Source: Prostheceraeus crozeri
Taxonomy: Eukaryota > Platyhelminthes > Polycladida > Euryleptidae
Length of the DNA: 64,000 nt
Direction: 5' to 3'
Assembly (NCBI GenBank): GCA_907163375.1
Contig: CAJQUW010005784.1
Coordinates: 186,001 to 250,000 of the forward strand
A program made the translations under genes and the position numbers. The notes beneath the pieces are model-generated. The model did not search any database. It saw only the letters and a program-made list of their open reading frames with translations, and was not told where the DNA came from. Position 1 is the first letter of the stretch. Each line of letters starts with the position of its first letter. Below, one piece after another: positions 32,890 to 43,300 of this stretch.

Positions 32890-35800
32890 TTCTGTTTCGC
32901 TAACTGGTGAGCAGGCTCATTTGTTCATCTTTTTTTATACAAATTGAAAATTAATAAACTTTTTCAATATCTAGCCAATTTGAAATGTTATATGGATATA
33001 GCATAATCTGAAATTTTCAATTTCCTGAGAAAACTCAAAGTCAAAGGACTTTTGAAATTTACAACATGACCGCTCCAAGGTGCTTTGGTGAAGGGTTCGC
33101 TGGAAGCGCTAACTTTATCGGATAAATGGAGTTTAATGCTTTCAAGAGACATCATTCAGCATCAGAGTTGAAACTGGACAAGGCATCAGTCCTGAAATGT
33201 AGACCCAATTGCAATTCTGAGTAAGACACAGGGCGAATGTTGCCGTAAATGCGTCATATACAGCGGTACAACTAAAGGCGATTATATTGCAATTCCAGAT
33301 AATTGCCTCGGGAACAGGCCGGGACCAGGCCGGCTTATTTAAAACCGGCCGGTCGGGGATGGGACGGTGGCTGTCGTCACTGTATAGCGGTTGATCGGCC
33401 CCCAAGAAGGTGTAATGCCTGAGGGGGCAAAATAAATTTCAGTTAGCTATTGAGGTGTGTTCCCATTTTTTAACTGATGGTGCAACTCAATATTTAATTG
33501 TTCTATTTACACTGTGTTTGGAAAAAGCAGCATTTATTAATTATTGCAGGCGTGCTAACGTAGGCGATTTACCAGTAGTGTGTTTTCTTTGCGACTTTGT
33601 AGAGTTTGAGCCCAGATTCGTGATCAGGAGCCTGAAAAATTGATTAAGTAGAAGGTGTTTCGAATAGAATCACGGTGCAATGAAAGAAATGGTTCCGCTG
33701 GGTGGTCCCACATACCGGTATTTAACACACGTGTGAACTCAGCAGTGACTTTCAGGCTTACAATCAGATGAAAGACAACTGCACTATTTATAGCAGCACT
33801 GCAGTGCAAACTTAATTTGTCATTTCAAAACAGACAAAACATCGCAAGCCCAAGCACTTCTTGGTTTTACCATGAGGTGTACGCATGAAAGAAAAATCCT
33901 GACATAATTGACCACGTCGCAATAGATGCTACCCATTTTCCGAATGTGTTCAAAAGCATAATAAAAGATAAGTAAAGTCTCTCGCTATGAAAATTAATTC
34001 GTCCAAAAATGGAAGTTTTAAAGTTAAAGAGGTCTCTCGGAATCCATCGTTTTCTAAATGGTTACATTTAAATTGTTCAAAGTGATATTTAATGAATGCT
34101 CGTCGAAATTTCATTAACTTGCTAATTACAGTTTTCAAATTTACCCGGGCATGGCTGCAACTTTAAATAGAGAGTTGTGTCGATGTTGAGAGATGTGAAC
34201 TAGACATGCTGATGATTCCTGATATTGGATGAAATAGCAGATCTTCAGGCCTGTTCCCATTTTTAAATTGAGGATGCAACTCAATATTTGATTAATCTAT
34301 TTACATATGAGTTGTAGGCCTACTTGATAATTTTTGATAATGCACACTACACTTCTAAAGTCAATCAAACACAAGAAAATTGACAACAGATAATCAAAAT
34401 AATGACCCAAATGGGAATTGATGTCATAATAACATTGGTAAAATAATAATATATGCGCATATCTACCGGTATATCCCGTCTTCCCGTCTTAAATTCTAAG
34501 TTCCAATATAATAAAAGTTTTTCGAGCGATAGAAGTTCCGACATGAACAATTTGATCTCTGACTGAGTGCTGATATTACGAAATGTTTTGTCTGCGACGT
34601 GCAAACTTGATTTTAAAGTAATTTACTGAAGTAAGATTTACTTCTTCACTTGTGTGGGAATTCTAGTGATTTGCATCGTCAATTGAGAACTCTCTCCACC
34701 ACAATCTAAATTCAGATCTTTTGAGCTGACAGTGATGACCGCTACCTGACGATAGGAGTCTGGAACAATGACCTCGCCAAACTTTTCATTAAGTTTTCAT
34801 TTCTGTGAGTGTCCTAAGACGAAGCGGGAGTGTTGATGTACCTACGTTAATCAAAATTCATCACGTGCAGTTAGCTTATCATACAATTATCCACGATCAA
34901 CTGTCAAATGTTCGGGTAGTATGCCCTAGATTGCATTGAAATTCATTACTCATTGCATCTCTAAGCTTCACGTGTTATATAAACTATCCTATGTGGTGAA
35001 ATTATTCAACATTTGGAATAATTTTTGCAGTATCATATCATTGAAATTATTATATAATATATTTATCTAAAGAACAATTCGACGCGCGATTATAACGGAA
35101 TAAGAAAAATAATCGAAAGTTTTTATTTTTCTTATTCCGTTATAATAGCGCGTCGAATTGTTCTTTAGATAAATATATAATATAATAATATCAATGATAT
35201 GATTTCCAAACAATTCTCTAATAAAATTATTTATCTAACATGTAATTTTACAGTAGATAGATGGAAAAGCACGCAATGCTTCCAAAATTCATAAAGGCTA
35301 GAATATATAATTCTGGATACTTTATTTGAGACAAAGTGGGGTTAGAACTACGTATGTATAAGTTGTGGCAATCATTTTTCAACTGTCTGAAGAACCGTTG
35401 GCAATATCTACATTATATCACAAAACATGCATGTTGATACTCTCAAAATATGTTGCATTCACATGCTCTTAATGTGAAGCAATTTATTCTAGACTGAATG
35501 TTGACAACGGTCGACATTGGTCAATTAAATTAACCGGCCGGCCGACCGGGCCGGAACCTGTTCCAACCCTGATGCGAACAACGAAAACCTGAAGAATAAT
35601 GCAAGTGAAGATGCATCGCCTAACTTGTAGCACGTCTAGCAACCGAATGTAGAAATGCAACCGACGTCTGTACGCCATCAAAATCATTAAGAACCGCGGT
35701 GCGAAGCCTCAATCTGTCCATCAAGTTAACAATGCTCTTGTCCTCAATCGTCTCGTGTAGGCGATACCAAGTTGGTGGGGTTTCGCAAACCAAAATGACA

Positions 35801-36849
35801 ATAGTCGCCTTGCGAGTTACGTAAATAGAAGTATTGAATTCAAATACTACAAGGCGATCAACATTCAAGACACAATCGCAAAAATTGAAAACCGCTCGTT
35901 CGAGAAGGTCACTATACCAACGAAACGCATCCACTGTACAAGTTCCTTCCCCCTAAGATAAACCACGACCGGTATCCAAGAAGAAGACCGCATTCATTAC
36001 AGAGAACAATGAACAGCAACAACATCGGAAGCAACTTTTTCAACCGAATACTTCACGCTGACTTTATCATTTGACATTTCCGTCTTCAGTCTACCACTCG
36101 TTTAATCTGATGACTAAGTAACTTACGTAATTGCTTTCTTCATCTTATTGTAATCCGTCATGCGTTTGTCATATCTGAATAAAGCTTTTTATCATATTGT
36201 TATTATTTTAGCACATGATCTTTTACTGTCCTATCGATGCTGCCTTTAACGGGTCAGGACTCAGGAGTCCTGATGCAGTGTGAGGGCGAAGCCAGTCGAT
36301 GTTTGGCTTATAAACATCCGAATTAATCCTTCCGATCATTATTAAAAAAGCTAGCAGCCGCACAAAAAAGTTCACAAACTTCTCTGTGGAACTTGATATC
36401 GTCTGTGTCTCTTTGCTATGTGATCCGGTTGATAACAGTCACCTAAACTTCTAGTCCGAGAGCTACTGACATCCTCTTCCTAAACCCGCGCATGAGCCTC
36501 TTATAATTTTTAATTCGCAGATTGTCACCCAAAATCAGTAAAACGACAATTCTTAAGTTGTGATTCCACTCGTCTTGCAAGTTATAGAGGGTCAAAGATC
36601 ATTGGTTTGTGTACATGTAGATCCAGGTACTTCCGAATTTGATGCACTCAATAACGTAATGATCCGACATTCACTTAAAACTCAAAATGAGATTTGTCAT
36701 TTTTATGATTGTGATTCCACTTTTAGGGCAGCAATCTCCAACAGCAGGTGGAAATACGACATTCTTTGTACCCTGTAGCTTGGCCGAAATGCTGTTAAAG
36801 ATGATGAAAATGTCATGACAACCGATGTTTATCTGCAACAATATCATCT
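32890..36849. other. Host DNA with dispersed repeats, no firm gene
   Basis: Short ORFs (for example 35620-35934 minus, 36560-36778 plus) have some protein-like composition but match nothing recognisable. Repeats include a GC-rich 'GGCCGG' motif block at ~33310-33365 and ~35520-35560. A ~70-bp element around 'GCAACTCAATATTT' occurs at ~33440 and ~34250. A large palindrome sits at 35031-35204. Confidence 0.5.
35031..35204. repeat. MITE-like palindrome with ~82-bp arms
   Basis: Arms 35031-35112 and 35122-35204 are near-perfect complements. They include 'AAGAACAATTCGACGCG' and 'TTATAACGGAATAAGAAAAA', with a ~9-bp loop. It would form a long hairpin when single-stranded. No transposase; probably a non-autonomous fold-back element. 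Confidence 0.85.
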
Positions 36850-36855
36850 GTTGTC
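36850..36855. repeat. Left target duplication of P1 (GTTGTC)
   Basis: GTTGTC immediately precedes AGTAGTATAATATAGG and recurs exactly at 53666-53671. Confidence 0.9.
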
Positions 36856-37377
36856 AGTAGTATAATATAGGCCGTCCCAAAACACCCAATAATTTGAAGA
36901 AAATCCAAAATTAACATACCTGCAAAATCAGCCCCAAAATGCCCAAAATTAACTACCCTACCTGCAAAATCAGCCCCAAAATGCAAAAATAGGGACCTCT
37001 TGAAATTTAGCAAAACCAAATGCAAAATAGGGACCTCTTGAAATTTATAAAAAAAAACAGCTAAATTAGACCCCCTTGAAATTTAACAAATCCAAATGCA
37101 AAAATAGGGACCTCTTGAAATTTAGCAAATCAAAAATGCAAGTAGGGGCCTTCTGAAATTAGCAAAAACAAAAATGAATATGAACAAAAATATTCATTTA
37201 AAAATGGAAGATGTAAAAACAAAAGAACCATCAGCCCCCTTATATCCTTCATTATCATATGAAATGGATATAGCAAAACACAAAGATAGAGTCAGGTACA
37301 TGAAAGATAAGGAAGCGCAACTATTGTTAAGATTAGAACATTATAATAAATTAAGAAAGAGATGGACGATAGCTAAG
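36856..37377 (+). repeat. P1 left terminal inverted repeat (522 bp)
   Basis: Complement of 53145-53665. It contains short internal repeats around 'GGGACCTCTTGAAATTTA' and 'CAGCCCCAAAATGC'. It then includes the start and first 68 codons of the membrane-protein gene, so the right end carries a truncated copy of that gene. Confidence 0.9.
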
Positions 37378-37794
37378 AATGTGACACAAGGCGTTGGAGC
37401 ATTTTTAACAATTTCTTTAGGCGCTCTCACTATTGTCATTTCATCTGGCGTTCTTACAATTCCTGTTGCGGCTACTGCTTTAACAGGTACAGGTGTTTTT
37501 GCAACGTCACTTGCAACAGTGATAGATAAATCTGTAATGTCTAAGAAACGAAAATCCTTAAGTAAGAAACATGCCCATGTGAAAGAAGTATATGATAAAC
37601 TACATTACTACTGCCAGAGAGTGTGTGATGACAATGTTATTACGTTAGATGAGATTGAAAAATTTGACCAAATAGCTAGAGAAGCAACTAAAATTCCTGT
37701 TAAATCTCAAGACAAAGTAGACAATGCAGCTTTTTTAGAAGAAATAAGAACTTTATTAAAAACGTTAGAACAAAGCTCCATAGAACAAAAATAA
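37174..37794 (+). CDS. P1 hydrophobic membrane protein, unknown
   Basis: 206 residues. Residues 1-65 are charged with 'PSAPLYPSLSYEMD'. Residues ~72-115 are strongly hydrophobic and Gly/Ala-rich, enough for one or two membrane spans. The rest is helical, with an 'ITLDEIEKFDQI' segment. The first 68 codons lie inside the left terminal repeat. 'PSAPLYP' resembles late-domain-type proline motifs, but no function is established. A relic of the hydrophobic part occurs in P2 at ~55075-55165. Confidence 0.7.
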   Translation: MNMNKNIHLKMEDVKTKEPSAPLYPSLSYEMDIAKHKDRVRYMKDKEAQLLLRLEHYNKLRKRWTIAKNVTQGVGAFLTISLGALTIVISSGVLTIPVAATALTGTGVFATSLATVIDKSVMSKKRKSLSKKHAHVKEVYDKLHYYCQRVCDDNVITLDEIEKFDQIAREATKIPVKSQDKVDNAAFLEEIRTLLKTLEQSSIEQK

Positions 37795-37863
37795 GTTTTT
37801 CAGTAAAGTGTTTTTGCTGTGTATCAATGATACCACAAAATTCAAATATTATCTTATAAAATA

Positions 37864-38805
37864 ATGAATACAAATGACGTTAAAATAAAGCAACTAGAAG
37901 AATTAATAAAACAGAAAAATATTATGAAGAAAAGACATAGACAATATCGAATGCTACAAGCTGGCGTTCAATCTGATATGTTAGAAAAAATGCGCCTAAC
38001 TGAACAAGTGAAAACTGATTTTGAAAAAACCATTGCGCCACTCAAAATTCTTGAGAAAGAACTCGCAGTTCATGATAAACGAATTGATATAGCGGATCCA
38101 GTGCAGAAAACCATCATGGATGATTATGGTTTGTTAGAAGCAAACATAGACAAGAAATTACCAAAATCTATGCTGTTCGAACATTCTACTTCATTTATAG
38201 AGGGAAAGCCATTTCTTAGATTTTACTTAGGTGGTGAAGAATTATTTATAAATACTAAAGAAAGTTTAATTTTCACACCAGAGAAAACAGCTTTCAGTTT
38301 AGACAGAAATTTCGTGGATTTATTAAGAGGAGCGGATTTAGATAACTATCATACTGATGATCTACAGAAATACAAAACTATGTTAGACAAGGTTGGGACT
38401 GCAAAAACTCTTAAGCGTTATAAAAATTTGAATGGCTTATTATCCAAAACGTCTAGTACCAGTAAAACAAGATCAAAGATACCAATACTAACAGCTGCTT
38501 CGCCAGCAAGAACTGGTTATTCAACACCGCCTGGTTATTCAACACCAATGGCTGCTTCTCCAGCAAGAACTGGTTATTCAACACCGACTAGTTACCCAAA
38601 AACAGGAACAGGACTAAAAGAGACAACGGTTTTCCTGTCCGATGATCCGCAAGAATTAATAAACAGATTAGAGATTTTATTAGCTGCAACAAAAGAAGGA
38701 CATAACTCTAGTTTTAACGAAATACATGCAATCTTAAAAAGACTATCAGAAAAGAAAATTATTAGTGAAAAAGACTACAAAAGCTTATCTAAATTATTCA
38801 GTTAA
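37864..38805 (+). CDS. P1 coiled-coil protein with Ser/Pro-rich repeats
   Basis: 313 residues. An N-terminal coiled coil (1-90) is followed by a compact region with 'KPFLRFYLGGEELF' and 'LDNYHTDDLQKYKTML'. A linker with duplicated 'AASPARTGYSTP' blocks (~205-245) and a C-terminal helical domain complete it. Proteins with a comparable middle block are common, unnamed companions of invertebrate Polinton genes; this is from memory and weak. It ends 2 bp before the next gene, so the two may be co-expressed. A virion or scaffold role is possible. Confidence 0.6.
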   Translation: MNTNDVKIKQLEELIKQKNIMKKRHRQYRMLQAGVQSDMLEKMRLTEQVKTDFEKTIAPLKILEKELAVHDKRIDIADPVQKTIMDDYGLLEANIDKKLPKSMLFEHSTSFIEGKPFLRFYLGGEELFINTKESLIFTPEKTAFSLDRNFVDLLRGADLDNYHTDDLQKYKTMLDKVGTAKTLKRYKNLNGLLSKTSSTSKTRSKIPILTAASPARTGYSTPPGYSTPMAASPARTGYSTPTSYPKTGTGLKETTVFLSDDPQELINRLEILLAATKEGHNSSFNEIHAILKRLSEKKIISEKDYKSLSKLFS

Positions 38806-38807
38806 AA

Positions 38808-39503
38808 ATGTCTTCGGCAGAACTGGAAAAAATTAATAAACATTTAGAAAATTTAACCGAGATTTTGTCCTCATCAAAATTTTGTACGTCATTAAAATTT
38901 ATAGCAACTACGTCCTCGCATACTTGTAATTTAGACCCTATTATTCACTTAGAACAAGAAAAACATTATGAAGTAGCATTAACTAGTTTTTCAACATTTA
39001 ACACTATACAAAATATTATCAAAGATGTAAATGATCGATTTAAATATTCAAATGACAAAGGTAAAACTTGGAAAGAATTAACTTTTCTTCCCGGATCTTA
39101 TGAAGTTGAATCGATTTTCAATGAAATAAAAAGACATTTAGGCATTCAATTTAAAGACAAGAAACAATTACATTTCGCAGTTGAACCAGCAGTAAATAAA
39201 TTTTCTCTTACTTTAGATGAAAATCATCAAGTTGATTTTGATATTGACAAATCTTTATCGAGACTATTAGGATTTAAAAAGAAACTCTATGCACAAGGTT
39301 TTCATATCAGTGAAAATATACCTAAAATAACTGAAATAAATTCAATCAACGTTCAGTGTGATATTATAGAAGGTGGTTATGTTAATGGAAAGCTAACAAA
39401 TAATATCTTCAGTTATCCAGCATTTACAGTTCCGATTGGTTACAGTTTAAATGTAATCCCAAAATCATTAATATATTTTCCCGTGACACGAAAAAAAAAT
39501 TAA
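38808..39503 (+). CDS. Putative P1 minor capsid (penton-like) protein
   Basis: 231 residues with a pattern recurrent in Polinton structural proteins. It has a beta-rich 'HYEVALTSFSTFNTIQNI' start, 'LPGSYEVESIFNEIK', then 'LSRLLGFKKKLY'. The end is a conserved 'INSINVQCDIIEGGYVNG' strand pair followed by 'FTVPIGYSLNVIPKSLIY'. It sits between the coiled-coil protein and the packaging ATPase. A single jelly-roll vertex protein is the likeliest reading. The C-terminus looks slightly truncated: codons after the stop at ~39501 continue protein-like in another frame to ~39598, so a late frameshift is possible. Confidence 0.5.
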   Translation: MSSAELEKINKHLENLTEILSSSKFCTSLKFIATTSSHTCNLDPIIHLEQEKHYEVALTSFSTFNTIQNIIKDVNDRFKYSNDKGKTWKELTFLPGSYEVESIFNEIKRHLGIQFKDKKQLHFAVEPAVNKFSLTLDENHQVDFDIDKSLSRLLGFKKKLYAQGFHISENIPKITEINSINVQCDIIEGGYVNGKLTNNIFSYPAFTVPIGYSLNVIPKSLIYFPVTRKKN

Positions 39504-39617
39504 TTCAATTACTATTAGAATAACAGATGAGAAAGGAAAGGCAATAAATTTTGGCGGCGAAGAGATTATGATAGATCTATTATTACGAGAGGTGTAATTA
39601 AAAATATTGACTTAAAA

Positions 39618-40394
39618 ATGAGTGAAAGCAGTTCTGTAAATTCTCCACTAAACAGGAAAGTGAAATTCAATCATCACCCAAACCTATCCAATAAAGTTTT
39701 ATCAGTTATCTGTGGAAGATCAGGTTGTGGGAAAACGTATCTATTATTCAAAATTCTCACGACACCCAAATTTTTGGATTATAGCAATTTTATCATTTAT
39801 ACAACAACAGCAGAACAACCTATTTATCAATTTTTGAAATATGGTTTTGAAAATAATCTTACAAAATCAGCTATAGCTTCACTGTTTGAAGAATATGAAA
39901 AATCGGAGTATGAAGAAGAAATAAGTTCCTGGTGTGAAGAAGCAGCGAAAAATAAACAACTAGTAGAACCCAATAGAAATAAACAGATAACGATGCAATT
40001 AATAGATGATAGTGGCAATATGCAAGATCCTAGTAAACTAAATAAAACGAAAAAACATTGTGTGGTGTTTGATGATTGTGTTAATGATAGAAATCAGGCA
40101 GTTCAGAGAAATTATTTTACAAGAGGACGACACAATAACTGTAGTGTCTTTTATTTGACACAAAGTATGTATTCATTAGATGGAAGTGTTATTAGAAAGA
40201 ATGCTAATATTTTTATGCTTTTCGAAATCAACCAAAGAAACCTAAGTGATTCGTTAAGAGACTTATGTATAAGAGATAAAGATGAATTTAAACAATCGTG
40301 TAACAATTCTTGGGCAAACGACTATGGATTTATCACAATCAATATTGATAAAAAAGTACATGATAGAGTTATAGAAGATTTGTTCACTGACTAG
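39618..40394 (+). CDS. P1 A32/FtsK-type genome-packaging ATPase
   Basis: 258 residues. Walker A 'GRSGCGKT' lies at about residues 33-40 and Walker B 'CVVFDDC' near residue 150. A downstream 'YFTRGRHNNCSVFYLTQ' follows, matching the sensor strand of viral packaging ATPases. The motor would translocate the element's DNA into capsids. The gene is open with no lesion and converges on polymerase B, overlapping its 3' end by four bases (40391-40394). Confidence 0.85.
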   Translation: MSESSSVNSPLNRKVKFNHHPNLSNKVLSVICGRSGCGKTYLLFKILTTPKFLDYSNFIIYTTTAEQPIYQFLKYGFENNLTKSAIASLFEEYEKSEYEEEISSWCEEAAKNKQLVEPNRNKQITMQLIDDSGNMQDPSKLNKTKKHCVVFDDCVNDRNQAVQRNYFTRGRHNNCSVFYLTQSMYSLDGSVIRKNANIFMLFEINQRNLSDSLRDLCIRDKDEFKQSCNNSWANDYGFITINIDKKVHDRVIEDLFTD

Positions 40395-43300
40395 ATGTTA
40401 AAGAAATTAAAAAAAGGTAAAGTAGTGATTCCATCAGGTAAAATCTTTCTTTTATCATCAAATGGATCTAATGCTAATTTGTGTTCCTCCTTTAAATACA
40501 TTTTGTGGTTTTTTGAATTAAGTCTATAATTACATGCTGCTTTTATTTCATTATTAAATAATGCATTCTTATAATCTTGAAATGTTATTTGGTTAGCCAC
40601 TGATGCCTTTGAAATACCCTTTAATGTTTTGTAGGTTTTATTGTTTCTTGTTGTATCATAACAGTAACATTTAGATTTAAGAAATACAGCTTCTGTTATG
40701 TACTCCTCATTTCCTTCTAGTTCATCTTTTACTTTACATAAATCAGAAGGATGAATTATATCTTTTATTTTATCTATTTCTTTATCAAGTGATGAATTGT
40801 ATGGTACTGTTAATTCTAAGAAAACGGTATCCGTATCGCTGAAATGAAGTTTATAGTTTTCACCATAAGCAGGTGCTAAATGATCATATATAAAATTATA
40901 CATAAATAGTTTAGCTAGTTCTAATATAGTGAATACTATAAAATTAAACTTATCATGTTTCACAATGCTTCTTCTTAGATGAACAGCACATAGATTATCA
41001 CTAAATCTAGTAGTTCTTTTATACGTTGGTTTCCTAGTTAAATTTTGGAAACGATCTTTATTATAAACTATTTCTATGTTCTGTCTGTTACGTACATTCT
41101 CTAAAGTTTTACCATAAAATGCGTTATTCATTAATTTAAAGAATACGTTACCAAAGTCATCTTTATTTCTTTTAGCTATTTTACGTTTCTCTATATTAAA
41201 TTCTATATAATTTTTTAACCACTTAGATTTCTTATATATTAGTTTCCTATGAATCTTAATAAGTGACATTCCATGATCTAAATACCAATCTAACATCCTT
41301 CCTTCAATAACATATTTTTCTTTATTACTTTGTGTTAACATGAGTTTCTTGGTTGGTCTGTATTTTTTAGGTATTATGGAGTTTTGATAATCTGTAAAAT
41401 CGTCCATATTAGGCACTTTATTTTCAGGACAGAACGGGAAATACTTTGTCGTGTCTTTTAGTTCATCAGGGTACTTTAAGTCAACTTCATACACACATCC
41501 ATGTCCATCTTCAACAGTACGTTCATAAACTAATTTGTCACACCACTCCATCTCACCTGTAGGCAATTCTTGTATCATGCAAGAAGAATATAAACTATTA
41601 AAATCATAATATAACAAATAGTTCTCTCTCATAAACTCATCAATTGCATTTTCACGTTCTACTCCTTCTCGTTTCGTTCGAAAAATTTCTAATATCTTTT
41701 CTTTCTCCTCTGGTGATAAAGGTTTCATTATTCCATAAGTATCAGGATTCACTTTCTTATTGTAACATTTAACATATCTATTACCTAAGACAGATGATAC
41801 ACCGCCTCTAATTCCAGATTCAAAAAATAATAATTTATCATATGTATTTTCTTTATAATGTTTAAGTTTAACACCAGTATGTTTAAGTCCTGCTAACCAT
41901 GTTAAACCTGGTGTAGAATAGCAATAACATGGATCTATTCCGTAATATTCAATACACATGTCACGGAAGTTTTCAAATAGATCGGCTAGTATTAACACAT
42001 CTATCTGAAGATACTTCATTGTGTAATCGTACATAGTGGTGCAATTGAGTTCTGCCCAATTCTTCTGTGCTTCTGCATAATCTTCTTCTGATAGTTCTGA
42101 TTGTTTCAATGTTGTTTTAAATTTGTCACGTGGTGAAAGTTGTTGTTCTTGCATTATTTCATTTATCCTGTTTATGTCTCCAGTTAAATATTCATATGGA
42201 AATATGCCTTTAAGAGGACTCAAGTTATATTTGTTTAATATTTTACATTGTTCAGGTTTTAATGTTTTACCCATGGCTTCCAATGAATAAGGAGTAAAAA
42301 ATCTAAATGCATCTAATATTCTGATACAACCAAATTGCATAGAGAAGTATTCTTCTTCTGTTTTACATAGTATGTTTGTTCTTAATTGCTGTAATGTTTT
42401 CGAAGAGAATAACTCTTTTATTATTAGATGGAAATCATACTTAGAACCATTGTAGAAATATAAAGGAACAAAGTTATATCTAAATTTATTTGCATTAAGA
42501 TTACAAGAATTATGCACCGCACCTCTATATAAACCATTTAGATGATCATGATCCTTTACTTTATCTTTGTCTAACTCTTTACCACAGTAATAACAATTTT
42601 TTTCATTATTAAATTGTACTAATTGTTCAGACGTTAATGGAAGCATTGGTTTATTTGTTTTAAGCAATTGTGAAAAACGCCCCTGCAATTCTTCTATTGT
42701 GTTAACAAACTTTATAGCACTATCCTCACCATAGTACTGGTAATATTCTGATTGAAACAAATTGGGATAATTTGAATGAATGTACATTCCCCAACATAAT
42801 GGTTTTTGCTCAAACAAATTATTGTTACATTTGCCTGTGATTTTAACATTATATGCTTCGAAATCACAATATATTGTAAAGGGTACTTTATTTTTGTAAT
42901 ACCATTTATTATATTCTAAATAATCTCCTTTTGGAAACGTATTTTTGACTGCTTCATTTTGTTGACAATTTACCAAGTGATTATTTAATGCTTGTTCAGA
43001 CCTAAAACTTGTCATACATTGGAGACAGGGGAAATTAGTATGATCTGAAGTTCTTGTAAAAATAGAAACATCTTTACACAATATGTAATGACCTTGATAA
43101 TATAGTATATTTGCTTGTGCTGGTTGCATTAACATCTGTAACTGTTGTTGATACTCTTGTTCTAACATCTGTAACTGTTCTTGATACTGCTGTTGATACT
43201 GTTGTTGTAACATCTGTGACTGCTGTTGATTCTGTTGTTGTAACATCTGTGACTGCTGTTGATTCTGTTGTTGTAACATCTGTGACTGCTGTTGATATTG

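Noticed and set aside
36560..36849. Left half of the Gypsy relic split by P1
   Set aside because: No Gypsy motif was recognised on the left flank, so the claim that P1 inserted into that Gypsy copy is not supported.
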